The notes under the pieces were generated by a model. That model saw only the letters and a program-made list of their open reading frames with translations. It was not told the origin of the DNA and did not search any database. Position numbers and translations under genes: made by a program. A stretch of 64,000 nt of DNA from Corynebacterium riegelii (GTDB lineage Bacteria > Actinomycetota > Actinomycetes > Mycobacteriales > Mycobacteriaceae), in NCBI RefSeq assembly GCF_016728505.1, contig NZ_CP068159.1, positions 930,001 to 994,000 on the forward strand, written 5' to 3'. Position 1 is the first letter of the stretch. Each line of letters begins with the position of its first letter. Of this stretch, positions 52,233 through 60,602 are shown in pieces.

Positions 52233-52510
52233 CGCGTTCCCGGGCTGTCTCCGGGCCGTTCCCGCTCGGAGTCGAATGCAGTAATTCCGGGAGATGGTGT
52301 TGTTACCTGGGGGAATGGGGGTCAGAATGCAGTAATTCGGGAAATCTTTCGGTGGCTGGCCAAAGCCCTCTAAAACGCAAGCGTTATAACCCTTATAAAA
52401 ACGCCGATTAACCTGCCGATTTGTGTTTAACTCACGTATCGGGTTAATCTTTCCCAGGCTTCAACGGAGCGGGTCACACCGAAAGGTGAGGTCCACAACA
52501 TAGAGGCTGT
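52233..52510. repeat. Spacer with repeated AATGCAGTAATTCSGG words
   Basis: GAATGCAGTAATTCCGGGAG near 52274 and GAATGCAGTAATTCGGG near 52328 bracket an ACCTGGGGGAATG stretch. Similar words occur at 930-1040 (ACCTGGGGAAATG, GAATGCACTAATCTGG). Otherwise A/T-rich DNA up to tRNA-Thr, probably carrying its promoter near 52440. No gene. Confidence 0.5.
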
Positions 52511-52583
52511 GCCCCCTTAGCTCAGTCGGCAGAGCGTTTCCATGGTAAGGAAAAGGTCATCAGTTCGATTCTGATAGGGGGCT
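52511..52583 (+). tRNA. tRNA-Thr (GGT)
   Basis: GCCCCCT/AGGGGGC acceptor, D arm AGCTCAGTCGGCAGAGC and anticodon stem TTTCC-ATGGTAA-GGAAA. CCA is not encoded. Confidence 0.95.
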
Positions 52584-52619
52584 CTGCTGTTTGTTACGGT
52601 ATCTACCTAGCAAACGCAT

Positions 52620-52691
52620 GGCGGTGTAGCTCAGTGGTAGAGCAAGCGACTCATAATCGCTGTGTCGCGAGTTCAATTCTCGCCATCGCTA
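52620..52691 (+). tRNA. tRNA-Met (CAT), elongator type
   Basis: GGCGGTG pairs with CATCGCT including G-T pairs. Anticodon loop CTCATAA. The paired first base distinguishes it from initiator tRNA. No encoded CCA. Confidence 0.93.
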
Positions 52692-52752
52692 CGTAACTCG
52701 GTTACGCGGCTTGTTTTGGCCGCGTGGTAGGGTCTAGGTGCATTTGCACTCT

Positions 52753-52828
52753 AGGGGCGTGGCGCAATTGGTAGCGCAACGGTCTCCAAAACCGTAGGTT
52801 GCAGGTTCGAGTCCTGTCGCCCCTGCCA
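52753..52828 (+). tRNA. tRNA-Trp (CCA)
   Basis: AGGGGCG/CGCCCCT acceptor, anticodon CCA in CTCCAAA, and encoded GCCA. It lies 25 bp before secE, the usual actinobacterial neighbour. Confidence 0.95.
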
Positions 52829-52853
52829 GAACTTTCAAGTTGGAGGAGTTCTT

Positions 52854-53183
52854 TTGACTAACCCGAATGGTCAGACCCCCGCACAGCCGACCGGTAAGCG
52901 TCAGCTGCACGGGGCAACTCCCGTTTCCTCCGAATCCTACGAGGATAAGCACGGCTCCAAGCGCGCGGTTGCAACCGCTGACGATGATGAGCACGTAGCC
53001 GGCGGTATCGCAGCGTTCCCGGGCGAGGTGGCCCAGGAGATGAAGAAGGTCATCTGGCCTTCGCGCACCCAGATGCTGAACTACACCCTCATCACGTTCG
53101 CGTTCCTGATCATCCTGACCGCGTTTATGTCGGGCACGGACTGGCTTGGTACGCGTCTGGTTGAGTGGGTGCTCATCCGTTAG
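52854..53183 (+). CDS. secE: Preprotein translocase subunit SecE
   Basis: A 109-residue protein. TTG 52854 is used, with GGAGGAG 5-11 nt upstream. A polar N-terminal extension (about 60 residues, rich in Gln/Lys/Asp) precedes the SecE core EVAQEMKKVIWPSRTQMLNY and one C-terminal membrane helix (TLITFAFLIILTAFMSG). Stabilises SecY in the Sec channel. nusG is next, after a terminator. Confidence 0.95.
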   Translation: MTNPNGQTPAQPTGKRQLHGATPVSSESYEDKHGSKRAVATADDDEHVAGGIAAFPGEVAQEMKKVIWPSRTQMLNYTLITFAFLIILTAFMSGTDWLGTRLVEWVLIR

Positions 53184-53206
53184 CTATACTGCACTTTGAA
53201 CGTTTT

Positions 53207-53249
53207 CCCGCCACCTTGGCAGCAAGCCAGGGGAGGCGGGATACTTTTT
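53207..53249 (+). terminator. Terminator between secE and nusG
   Basis: CCCGCC (53207-53212) pairs with GGCGGG (53235-53240), with an inner CCTTGG/CCAGGG stem; TTTTT follows at 53245-53249. It implies separate nusG transcription or attenuation. Confidence 0.75.
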
Positions 53250-53322
53250 CGCTAAGTCACCACCACGTGGGTGGGTAGGCTGGTGGGACAAGTAGGCGTC
53301 GGTAAGCAACAAGCTCTAGAAG

Positions 53323-54114
53323 ATGGAAAAGCGAATGGATACTGAAAACCAGAACCTGAACGAAGCTGAACTCGAAGTCGAGGACAACCAGGAGATGATC
53401 GGCGAGGGTGCACCGGTGGAGCCGGAGACCGAGCCGCTGGAGCAGGAAGCCGCCCAGGAGGCTGACGCTGACTCTGAATACCGCGCTCGCCTGCGCGAAT
53501 ACACCCGTGAGCTGAAGAAGCAGCCGGGTGACTGGTACATCATCCAGTCCTACTCGGGCTACGAGAACAAGGTGAAGACCAACCTTGACATGCGTATTCA
53601 GACGCTTGAGGTGGAGGACTCCATCTATGAGGTTGTCGTGCCCATCGAGCAGGTCATGGAGAACAAGGACGGCAAGAAGAAGCTGGTCAAGCGCAAGCTG
53701 CTGCCGGGCTACGTGCTTGTTCGCATGGACATGAATGATGCCGCGTGGTCCGTGGTGCGCGAGACCCCGGGCGTGACCAGCTTCGTGGGTAACGAAGGCA
53801 ACGCGACGCCGGTGAAGCACCGCGACGTGGCGAAATTCCTCATGCCGAAGGTCGCCCCGGTTGAGGGTAAGTCCAACGCGAACGAGGACGGCGAGACCGT
53901 CATCGCTATGCCGGAGGAGCAGACCAAGCAGCAGCTGGCACACGACTACCAGGTTGGTGAGGCCGTGACCATCCTGTCCGGCGCGCTGGCAAGCGTTTCT
54001 GCGACGATTAACGCGATTGATCCGGAGACCGGCAAGATCCAGGCCTTGGTGTCCATCTTTGGCCGTGAGACCCCGGTGGAGCTGACCGCCGACCAGATCG
54101 AACGCATTATGTAG
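53323..54114 (+). CDS. nusG: Transcription termination/antitermination factor NusG
   Basis: 263 residues. An acidic N-terminal extension (about 70 residues, rich in Glu/Gln) is typical of actinobacteria. The NGN domain begins GDWYIIQSYSGYENKVKTNL and includes KLLPGYVLVRMDM; the KOW domain is GEAVTILSGALASVSATIN at the C-terminus. Binds RNA polymerase. ATG 53335 is an alternative start. The TAG stop is 9 nt from a GCTTATCGACG copy. Confidence 0.95.
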   Translation: MEKRMDTENQNLNEAELEVEDNQEMIGEGAPVEPETEPLEQEAAQEADADSEYRARLREYTRELKKQPGDWYIIQSYSGYENKVKTNLDMRIQTLEVEDSIYEVVVPIEQVMENKDGKKKLVKRKLLPGYVLVRMDMNDAAWSVVRETPGVTSFVGNEGNATPVKHRDVAKFLMPKVAPVEGKSNANEDGETVIAMPEEQTKQQLAHDYQVGEAVTILSGALASVSATINAIDPETGKIQALVSIFGRETPVELTADQIERIM

Positions 54115-54153
54115 GGCTGTTTTGCTTATCGACGCTTAAACCGCGTAACCTTA

Positions 54154-54185
54154 AACGCCGTCCGTCTTTTTCGGGCGGCGTTTTT
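54154..54185 (+). terminator. Terminator after nusG
   Basis: AACGCCGTCCG (54154-54164) and CGGGCGGCGTT (54172-54182) form a GC-rich stem around TCTTTTT, followed by TTTC. Confidence 0.75.
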
Positions 54186-54284
54186 CATTCGTTCATCCCC
54201 GGTTGCTGGGCTAAACCCGGAATCCGGAAGGGCGCACGCTAAACATCGTGGCTGCGTCCTGTACCAAGGAATTGAGGTAATTCG

Positions 54285-54713
54285 ATGGCTAAGAAGAAGG
54301 TCACTGGCCTGATTAAGCTTCAGATCGAAGCTGGTATGGCTAACCCGGCTCCGCCGGTTGGTCCGGCACTTGGTGCCCACGGTGTGAACATTGTTGAGTT
54401 CACCAAGGCATACAACGCTGCAACCGAGTCCATGCGTGGCAACGTTGTCCCGGTTGAGATCACGGTTTATGAAGACCGTTCCTTCGACTTCATCCTGAAG
54501 TCCCCGCCGGCAGCGAAGCTCCTGCTGAAGGCTGCTGGCCTGCAGAAGGGCTCCGGCGTCCCGCACACCCAGAAGGTTGGCAAGGTCACCTGGGAGCAGT
54601 GCAAGGAAATCGCTGAGACCAAGAAGGCTGACCTGAACGCTCGTGACATCGAGGCTGGTGCGGCGATCATCGCTGGTACCGCTCGCTCCATGGGCATCGA
54701 GGTTGAGAAGTAA
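54285..54713 (+). CDS. rplK: Ribosomal protein L11
   Basis: A 142-residue 50S protein binding the GTPase centre of 23S rRNA. Start [20 protein letters not shown], then [22 protein letters not shown], and the C-terminal rRNA-binding domain [22 protein letters not shown] 54285 follows GAGGTAATTCG. Next to rplA as usual. Confidence 0.98.
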   Translation: MAKKKVTGLIKLQIEAGMANPAPPVGPALGAHGVNIVEFTKAYNAATESMRGNVVPVEITVYEDRSFDFILKSPPAAKLLLKAAGLQKGSGVPHTQKVGKVTWEQCKEIAETKKADLNARDIEAGAAIIAGTARSMGIEVEK

Positions 54714-54787
54714 ATAACAACGCCTTTGTGCGTGAGTGGCAGGGCCAAGCCAGGCCCGCAGACCACAACTCCTGAAAGGAACCCAAC

Positions 54788-55495
54788 ATGGCTAAGAAGT
54801 CCAAGAACTACAACGAGCAGTTTGCAAAAGTTGACCGCGACAAGCTGTACTCCCCGCTGGAGGCTGTGAAGCTGGCGAAGGAGACCTCGTCTGCTAAGTA
54901 CGACTCCACCATCGACGTTGCAATGCGCCTGTCCGTTGACCCGCGCAAGGCTGACCAGCTGGTCCGCGGCACCGTGAACCTGCCGCACGGCACTGGTAAG
55001 ACCGTCCGCGTTGCCGTTTTCGCTGAGGGCGAGAAGGCTACCGCTGCTAAGGAAGCTGGCGCTGACATCGTTGGCACCGACGAGCTGATCGAGCAGATCA
55101 ACGCTGGCCAGCTCGACTTCGACGTGGCTATTGCTACCCCGGACCAGATGGCCAAGGTTGGCCGTGTGGCTCGTGTGCTTGGCCCGCGTGGTCTGATGCC
55201 GAACCCGAAGACCGGCACCGTTACCCCGGACGTTGCAAAGGCTGTTGAGGAGTCCAAGGGCGGCAAGATCGCTTTCCGCGTGGACAAGGCAGCTAACCTG
55301 CATGCTCTGATTGGTAAGGCGTCCTTCACCCCGGAGCAGCTCGCTGAGAACTACGGCGCTCTGCTGGATGAGGTTCTGCGTCTGAAGCCGGCTTCTGCCA
55401 AGGGTGTCTACCTGAAGAAGATCACCGTTTCTGCAACCCAGGGCCCGGGCGTTCCGGTTGACCCGTCCGTTCAGAAGAACTACGCAGAGGCATAA
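54788..55495 (+). CDS. rplA: Ribosomal protein L1
   Basis: A 235-residue L1-stalk protein. N-terminal [20 protein letters not shown]; conserved [20 protein letters not shown] near residue 130; C-terminal [26 protein letters not shown] precedes ATG 54788. The expected neighbour rplJ is displaced by 8.4 kb by the anchored-repeat locus. Confidence 0.98.
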   Translation: MAKKSKNYNEQFAKVDRDKLYSPLEAVKLAKETSSAKYDSTIDVAMRLSVDPRKADQLVRGTVNLPHGTGKTVRVAVFAEGEKATAAKEAGADIVGTDELIEQINAGQLDFDVAIATPDQMAKVGRVARVLGPRGLMPNPKTGTVTPDVAKAVEESKGGKIAFRVDKAANLHALIGKASFTPEQLAENYGALLDEVLRLKPASAKGVYLKKITVSATQGPGVPVDPSVQKNYAEA

Positions 55496-55522
55496 GCTTC
55501 TCGAGCTTCTAGGCTTTTCCAG

Positions 55523-55564
55523 CGCCCCGGCGCCAGGCTTTCATTGTCTGGGCCGGGGCGTTTT
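55523..55564 (+). terminator. Terminator after rplA
   Basis: CGCCCCGGC (55523-55531) pairs with CCGGGGCG ending 55560, with an inner CCAG/CTGG stem; TTTT follows. Confidence 0.8.
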
Positions 55565-55622
55565 GGTGTTTTCGGGGTTGTTGGGGTGGTTTTGGGTGGT
55601 TTTCGGGTAGTTTTGGGGCGCC

Positions 55623-55820
55623 GCTGGCGGAAATCCTGACAAATTCGACGTGACCCCCGGCCCGGTTTGGCAAACTTGCAGGTCGCGAAAGCTCACGCTG
55701 TTCGACGGAACATATTTGTCAGGCGCTGGCGGAAATCCTGACAAATTCGACGAGCGGCCCTTAGTGATCTGACTAGGACCTGGGGAAACGCAAACTGCAT
55801 CGTCAACTTTGTCAGGGGGG
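55623..55820. repeat. Spacer repeat: two exact 28-bp copies and related arms
   Basis: The 28-bp word GCTGGCGGAAATCC plus TGACAAATTCGACG occurs exactly at 55623-55650 and 55725-55752. ACCTGGGGAAACG and CGTCAACTTTGTCAGG follow near 55780-55817; the latter pair also occurs at 930-962. ATATTTGTCAGG near 55713 adds a reverse arm. These short spacer elements share words but no ORF. Related to the spacer at 877-1040. Confidence 0.7.
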
Positions 55821-55883
55821 TGATCAGACGGGACCCGAGCTGGCGCTTTTGCATCGGCGCTTAATGAAAGTAGTATTCGTTAA

Positions 55884-57476
55884 GTGTTGAGAACAGTTCC
55901 CAATAAGGTGAAGGCGCTCTGGCTGGTGCCTGTCATTGCTGTCGTGCTGGCCATGGTGTGCATTGCGGCGTTTCCGGCAGGGGTGGCTAAAGCCGATACG
56001 CAACGCTTCGACCGCGGACACATTGACGCATTTAACGTCACCGTTAACGGCAGCGATCTGACGCTTGACCTGCAGGAAGATGTGACGGGGAGTCATGTGC
56101 GTCGTCAACCGGAAAGTGTGGAGCTGATCGTTGGGGAGGCGGCATATACCGAGGAGACGGTAAACGTCGCAGAGATCGCCACGGCCGGCTACCTGCTTCC
56201 ACAGACGCAGCGTTCTGATCTGCTGTGGCCGGGTTGGGACACCCAAGGCGTGCGCGAAGGGGGTTTCGGCCGCGTGGATCTGGAGTTCTTAGAGGTCAGT
56301 GGCCCTGGCGAGGTTTACCTGTTCCAGACCGGCAGCTTCGGCTCGTTCCAGTCAGTCCTGGATGGTGGGCAGGCGAAGTTGGGCAGTGGTGCTCGCATTG
56401 TGCAGGAGGAGCCGTCCCACGTGCACGCGAACTGGCTGTTTGCCCAACCCGGTGTGTACACCATGCGAGTGGTGGCGAAGGCCGATGGTGTGGAGTCGAA
56501 CCAGGCGGAGTACACGTGGCGAGTCGGGGATGGTGCAGCGACCACTAACACAAACGCCGAGGTTGAAAACCGTGCCAGCGAGCCCGCACCAGAGGCCCCA
56601 AAACAAGAGGCCCCAAAGCAAGAGGCCCCAAAACAAGAGGCTCCAAAACAAGAGGCGCCAAAACAGCAACCACAGCCACAGCAGCAGGCGCCGAAGTGCA
56701 CGGCAACCCTGCGTCCGATGATCAAGGATGACCGCAACGTGCCGGCCACGTGGACGCGTCCGGAGGACTTGGTGTTTGGGCTTGGTCAGGCGGCAGAGGT
56801 GGACTTACCGCAGGCGGTCGGCCCAGTGCCGGCTGGCAAGGCGTGGATGATCGGTGCGACGCAGCAGGATAGCGTTCCGTGGCTTGGTGCGAACACGCAG
56901 CATGAAAGCTTGATCGCCAACACTACGGGCGAGGTCGCGTGGGAGGTCACGGGCTTTGACGGGCCTGGTTCCATGGTGGTGTTCACCCAGGGTGGCTTGG
57001 GCCAGGTGGTGGGGGAGCAGTGGTTTTCTGCAAGCAACGGCAAGCTAGAAGGCCGCCACACTATTCCGGCGAACTCGCATGTGCACCCTAACTGGGTGTT
57101 TTCGGCATCAGGGTCGTACCGGGTGAAGATTCGCCAGACTGCCACCACCAAGGCCGGTGAAGCCGTTAGTGGTGAGGCGGTGTTGACGTTTAACGTCGGT
57201 ACGCCCGGCAACGCGGATAGTGGACACTTCGACTTCGGTTCGGTGTTTGACCCGGAGGGCAGCTGCGCCGCAACAGCAGGCCAAAACAGCGGCAACAACA
57301 GCAACGGCAACACCACAGAGACCCGCCCGGACGCCCTCGCGGAGACTGGCACCACCGTGATGACGGTGCCGTTTGCCATCCTTGGCCTGGGCATCCTGGT
57401 CTTTGGCGGCGGCATGATGTGCCTTGATACGGCGCTGCGCCGCAGGCTGCTCGGCACGTTCGGGGTAGGCCAGTGA
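55884..57476 (+). CDS. Surface protein with two anchored-repeat domains
   Basis: A 530-residue exported protein, first gene of the anchored-repeat cluster. The signal sequence (residues 10-37) ends AKAD. Domain 1 (about 40-218) opens FDRGHIDAF and closes with HVHANWLFAQPGVYTMRV; five EAPKQ repeats (about 231-255) form a flexible linker. Domain 2 (about 265-440) ends HVHPNWVFSASGSYRVKI, and SGHFDFGSVF follows. A C-terminal helix (TVMTVPFAILGLGILVFGGGMM) and basic tail anchor it. The repeat belongs to the actinobacterial TIGR03769 type. Possible metal or haem capture is inferred from His. Confidence 0.82.
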   Translation: MLRTVPNKVKALWLVPVIAVVLAMVCIAAFPAGVAKADTQRFDRGHIDAFNVTVNGSDLTLDLQEDVTGSHVRRQPESVELIVGEAAYTEETVNVAEIATAGYLLPQTQRSDLLWPGWDTQGVREGGFGRVDLEFLEVSGPGEVYLFQTGSFGSFQSVLDGGQAKLGSGARIVQEEPSHVHANWLFAQPGVYTMRVVAKADGVESNQAEYTWRVGDGAATTNTNAEVENRASEPAPEAPKQEAPKQEAPKQEAPKQEAPKQQPQPQQQAPKCTATLRPMIKDDRNVPATWTRPEDLVFGLGQAAEVDLPQAVGPVPAGKAWMIGATQQDSVPWLGANTQHESLIANTTGEVAWEVTGFDGPGSMVVFTQGGLGQVVGEQWFSASNGKLEGRHTIPANSHVHPNWVFSASGSYRVKIRQTATTKAGEAVSGEAVLTFNVGTPGNADSGHFDFGSVFDPEGSCAATAGQNSGNNSNGNTTETRPDALAETGTTVMTVPFAILGLGILVFGGGMMCLDTALRRRLLGTFGVGQ

Positions 57477-58987
57477 AACCGCAAAACGCAGCCGCCCTCA
57501 TCGCCGCGAGCATGCTGCTCAGCGCGTGCACCCCAGCCGAGTCGGCTGCTGGTGGGGAGGACGGTGAGGGGTTGGGCGTGGTGGCGTCGACAAGCATCCT
57601 GGCGGACGTTGTGCAGAATGTGGCGGGCGATGCTGCCGAGGTGACCTCGCTGATACGGCGCGGCGCGAACCCGCATAGCTATGAGCCGACGCTGCACGCC
57701 ACGCGCGACATTGCGTACGCCGATGCGGTGTTTACCAACGGGCTGCTGCTGGAGCCGCAGGCGCTGACCCGCACGATTGCGTCGACGGCGCGGCCTGACG
57801 CGCATGTGGTGGCACTGGCGGAGCAGACGCAGCGCTACGGCTACGCCCCGATTCCGCTGGTGGAGGACGCCAGCCTGGACACGGTGTGGCTGGGGTTGCG
57901 GTTTGAGGCGGACCTTCCACCTACTGCGGTGACGGAGCTTTCGCTTATCCACGCCACCGGCCCCGGCACCGCCTCCGCCTTCATCCTGGGAACGTTTGGC
58001 ACCCCGGAGTTGCTCTTTGATTCCGCGGGTGGTTCGACCATGCTGCCAGTTGGCGCACACACGCACGTGAGCTGGGCGTTTTCGGCACCGGGGGTGTATC
58101 AGTTGCGCTTGAAGGCGTCAGTAAAAGACGCAGTCAACGCGCCGGAGCGCAGTGCCGCCGAGGGGGCGATCACGGTGGTGGTGGGCCAGGACCCGGCGCA
58201 GGTTACCCCCGGCAAGCTGGCGATTGAACACGGGCACGTGGACATTGCCACGCGTGTGGACGAGGCGGGCACTCACCTGACGCTGCACTCTGATGAGCAC
58301 GGCGAGATCAACCCGGACGAAGCCGTGGTGGTGGTGCCTACGACAACGCTGCAGCCGATTCCGCCGCAGCGCGAGTTCCGTTTCTTAGGTAACCCGGATG
58401 ATGAGACGTACCTGCTTCCGCAGGCGGTGCTGGGCCGCCACGTGCACGGTGAGCTGGACCCACACATTTGGCACGACCCAGCGGCGATGAAAGCCGTGGT
58501 GGATGTGGTGCGCGATGAGCTTTCCGCCATTGACCCGAAGCGCGCAAGCCAGTTCGCCGCCAACGCGAAGCGCTACCAGGAAGAGCTCGATGAGGCGGAT
58601 CGGACGGTGCGCGCCTTGTATGAGCAGATCCCGGAAACCAACCGCAACCTGGTTACCACCCACCACGGCTACGCCTACCTGGGGCGTGCCTATGGGCTGC
58701 GCATCGCGGGCTTTGTTACCCCGAACCCGAGTGTGGAGCCGAGCCCGCGCGACCTGCTGGCGCTAACCCGCACGCTGGAAAACCTGGATGTGCCGGCTGT
58801 GTTTGTGGAATACGGCAGTGAGCAAGAAACGCCGGTGCTCACCCAGACGGCGGCGATGCACGGGGTGCGGGTGTGCCCGATCTGGGGCGATTCCCTCGAC
58901 CCGCCGGGGCAGGGGCCGGCGCAGACGTATGTGGAGTTTGTGCTGGCCAACGGGGAATCAATAAGCAACTGTTTGAAAGGACAATAA
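57473..58987 (+). CDS. Anchored-repeat ABC transporter substrate-binding lipoprotein
   Basis: A 504-residue lipoprotein (lipobox LLSAC, Cys near 18). The outer halves form a ZnuA-like cluster A-I binding protein: LIRRGANPHSYEPTLHATRD near residue 60 and HVHGELDPHIWHDPAAMKAV near 323, TTHHGYAYLG near 390 and VEYGSEQETPVLT near 445 supply His/Glu ligands. An anchored-repeat module is inserted in the middle (about 122-290; THVSWAFSAPGVYQLRL, then HGHVDIATRV). This matches TIGR03772. Overlaps the preceding gene by 4 bp. The substrate is unknown; metal is inferred. Confidence 0.85.
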   Translation: MKPQNAAALIAASMLLSACTPAESAAGGEDGEGLGVVASTSILADVVQNVAGDAAEVTSLIRRGANPHSYEPTLHATRDIAYADAVFTNGLLLEPQALTRTIASTARPDAHVVALAEQTQRYGYAPIPLVEDASLDTVWLGLRFEADLPPTAVTELSLIHATGPGTASAFILGTFGTPELLFDSAGGSTMLPVGAHTHVSWAFSAPGVYQLRLKASVKDAVNAPERSAAEGAITVVVGQDPAQVTPGKLAIEHGHVDIATRVDEAGTHLTLHSDEHGEINPDEAVVVVPTTTLQPIPPQREFRFLGNPDDETYLLPQAVLGRHVHGELDPHIWHDPAAMKAVVDVVRDELSAIDPKRASQFAANAKRYQEELDEADRTVRALYEQIPETNRNLVTTHHGYAYLGRAYGLRIAGFVTPNPSVEPSPRDLLALTRTLENLDVPAVFVEYGSEQETPVLTQTAAMHGVRVCPIWGDSLDPPGQGPAQTYVEFVLANGESISNCLKGQ

Positions 58988-59847
58988 TGAAAAAGATTTC
59001 AGCACTCGTTACCGCAGCACTGATTGCAACGGCACCGGCAGCAGCGTTGGCGCCGTTGTCTACAGCCCAGGTGCAGGACAACAACCCGGCACTGCAGCAG
59101 GTAGTGGAAGCAAACGAGGCGATTGCCCCGCTGGGTGAGCGAACGGTGATTAGCGCAGGCCACGCCGATCTTGGTGCCATGTTTGTAGACGGTCAGCTGC
59201 AGTTCCTGGTCCGCGACGACACCCACACCCCAGCAGTGTGGCGTCACCTGGAGGACGTGGTCTTTGAGGTTAGCGACGCCGCCAAGCAAACTCTGCCGGA
59301 CACCAACGATTTTGATTTCACTGGCGCCAAGCCCGGCAGTGACGTGTGGGTCGTGCCCCAGACGGAGGTTGCAGGTGTGCCGTGGTTGGGGTGGAACTCG
59401 CAGGCGCCGTCCTTGCTGGAGCGCTCCACGAGCGGCATGAGCCTGGAGTACGGCGGGCACAGTGGCCCGGGTAGTTTTTCCCTGTTTGTGCAGCCGGGTG
59501 GTTTCCACGAGCCACAGCAGCTGTGGAACTCAAGCACGTCAGGTGCGCAGTCCATGTGGGTGGAGCCGAACACGCACACCCACGCCAACTGGGTGTTCAC
59601 TGAGGCCGGCGTGCAGCTGGTTAAAGTGCGCGTGAACGTTGAGGACACTGAGGGCACCGTGCACACCGATGAGCAGGTGTTGCGCTTTGCCGTATCGACG
59701 GATGCGAGCCAGGCCTTTGACGCCCAGTTCACGGCAAGCGAAGGGGCGCAATCAAGCACAAGCACCGGGCTCATCGCTGGTGTAGGCATCGGTGTGCTCA
59801 TCCTGGCGGCACTTGCCTTTGTTCTGGTCAGGGGGCGGAAGAAGTGA
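58987..59847 (+). CDS. Anchored-repeat surface protein (single domain)
   Basis: A 286-residue exported protein. Signal residues 1-27 (cleavage near AQV). One anchored repeat spans about 50-245: RTVISAGHADLGAMFVDGQL, VPWLGWNSQAPSL, GGHSGPGSFSLF, HTHANWVFTEAGVQLVKV. A C-terminal helix (GLIAGVGIGVLILAALAFVLV) and RGRKK tail hold it in the membrane. TAATG overlap with the preceding gene and GTGA overlap with the ATPase gene show one operon. Confidence 0.85.
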   Translation: MKKISALVTAALIATAPAAALAPLSTAQVQDNNPALQQVVEANEAIAPLGERTVISAGHADLGAMFVDGQLQFLVRDDTHTPAVWRHLEDVVFEVSDAAKQTLPDTNDFDFTGAKPGSDVWVVPQTEVAGVPWLGWNSQAPSLLERSTSGMSLEYGGHSGPGSFSLFVQPGGFHEPQQLWNSSTSGAQSMWVEPNTHTHANWVFTEAGVQLVKVRVNVEDTEGTVHTDEQVLRFAVSTDASQAFDAQFTASEGAQSSTSTGLIAGVGIGVLILAALAFVLVRGRKK

Positions 59848-60602
59848 GGCCGCACGCCATCACAGTGCGCGACCTGAGCGTGTCCTACCCGGGCCGCGAG
59901 GTGTTTCAGAGTGTGGATCTGACGCTGCGCGGCGGCGAGTTCACGGGGCTGCTCGGGCCGAATGGTGCGGGTAAAACCACGCTCATGCGGGCCATGTTGG
60001 GACTGGTTCCCGCTGAAGGCACGGTTGAAGTTACCGGCTCCCGCGCGATCCGCAACGTTGTTGGATACGTGCCGCAGCGCCACAACGTCGCTTGGGATTT
60101 TCCTATCGACGTCTACGCCGCCACCCTCAACGCCACCCTGGGCCAGCGGCCGTGGTACCGCCGCGCCGGCGAGCGCGAGCACACCTGGACACAGCGCGCA
60201 CTGCAGATGGTGAACCTTGCTGACCTGGCCGATCGCCCGATCAGCGACTTGTCCGGCGGCCAGCGCCAACGCGTGCTCATCGCGCGCGCCCTGGTGCGCC
60301 GCCCGCGCATGCTGCTTCTGGACGAGCCTTTTACCGGCCTCGACATCCCCACCACCGAGCATCTTTTGGGACTGTTTCGCAAGCTTGTGGACAAGGGCCT
60401 GGGCGTGGTCATGTCCACCCATAACATCGCCGAAGCCGTCGATGCGTGCGACCGCCTCATCCTATTCAAAGGGGGAGTGGTGGCGGATAGCCAGGTAGAT
60501 CAGCTTGATAGCGCCGCGCCGTGGATGGACACCTTCTCTGTTGCCGAAGACTCGCCGTGGTTGCGCGGTGTGCGCACCCATTTGGAGGCCAACTTTGCCT
60601 AA
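59844..60602 (+). CDS. Anchored-repeat ABC transporter ATP-binding protein
   Basis: A 252-residue ATPase. Walker A LLGPNGAGKTTLMRAM near residue 40, signature LSGGQRQRVLIARALV near 137, Walker B MLLLDEPFTGLD near 158 and H-loop MSTHNIAEAVDA near 190. The Mn/Zn-importer type of ATPase, TIGR03771-like by context. GTG 59844 overlaps the previous stop by 4 bp. The permease may initiate inside its last codons. Confidence 0.92.
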   Translation: MRPHAITVRDLSVSYPGREVFQSVDLTLRGGEFTGLLGPNGAGKTTLMRAMLGLVPAEGTVEVTGSRAIRNVVGYVPQRHNVAWDFPIDVYAATLNATLGQRPWYRRAGEREHTWTQRALQMVNLADLADRPISDLSGGQRQRVLIARALVRRPRMLLLDEPFTGLDIPTTEHLLGLFRKLVDKGLGVVMSTHNIAEAVDACDRLILFKGGVVADSQVDQLDSAAPWMDTFSVAEDSPWLRGVRTHLEANFA

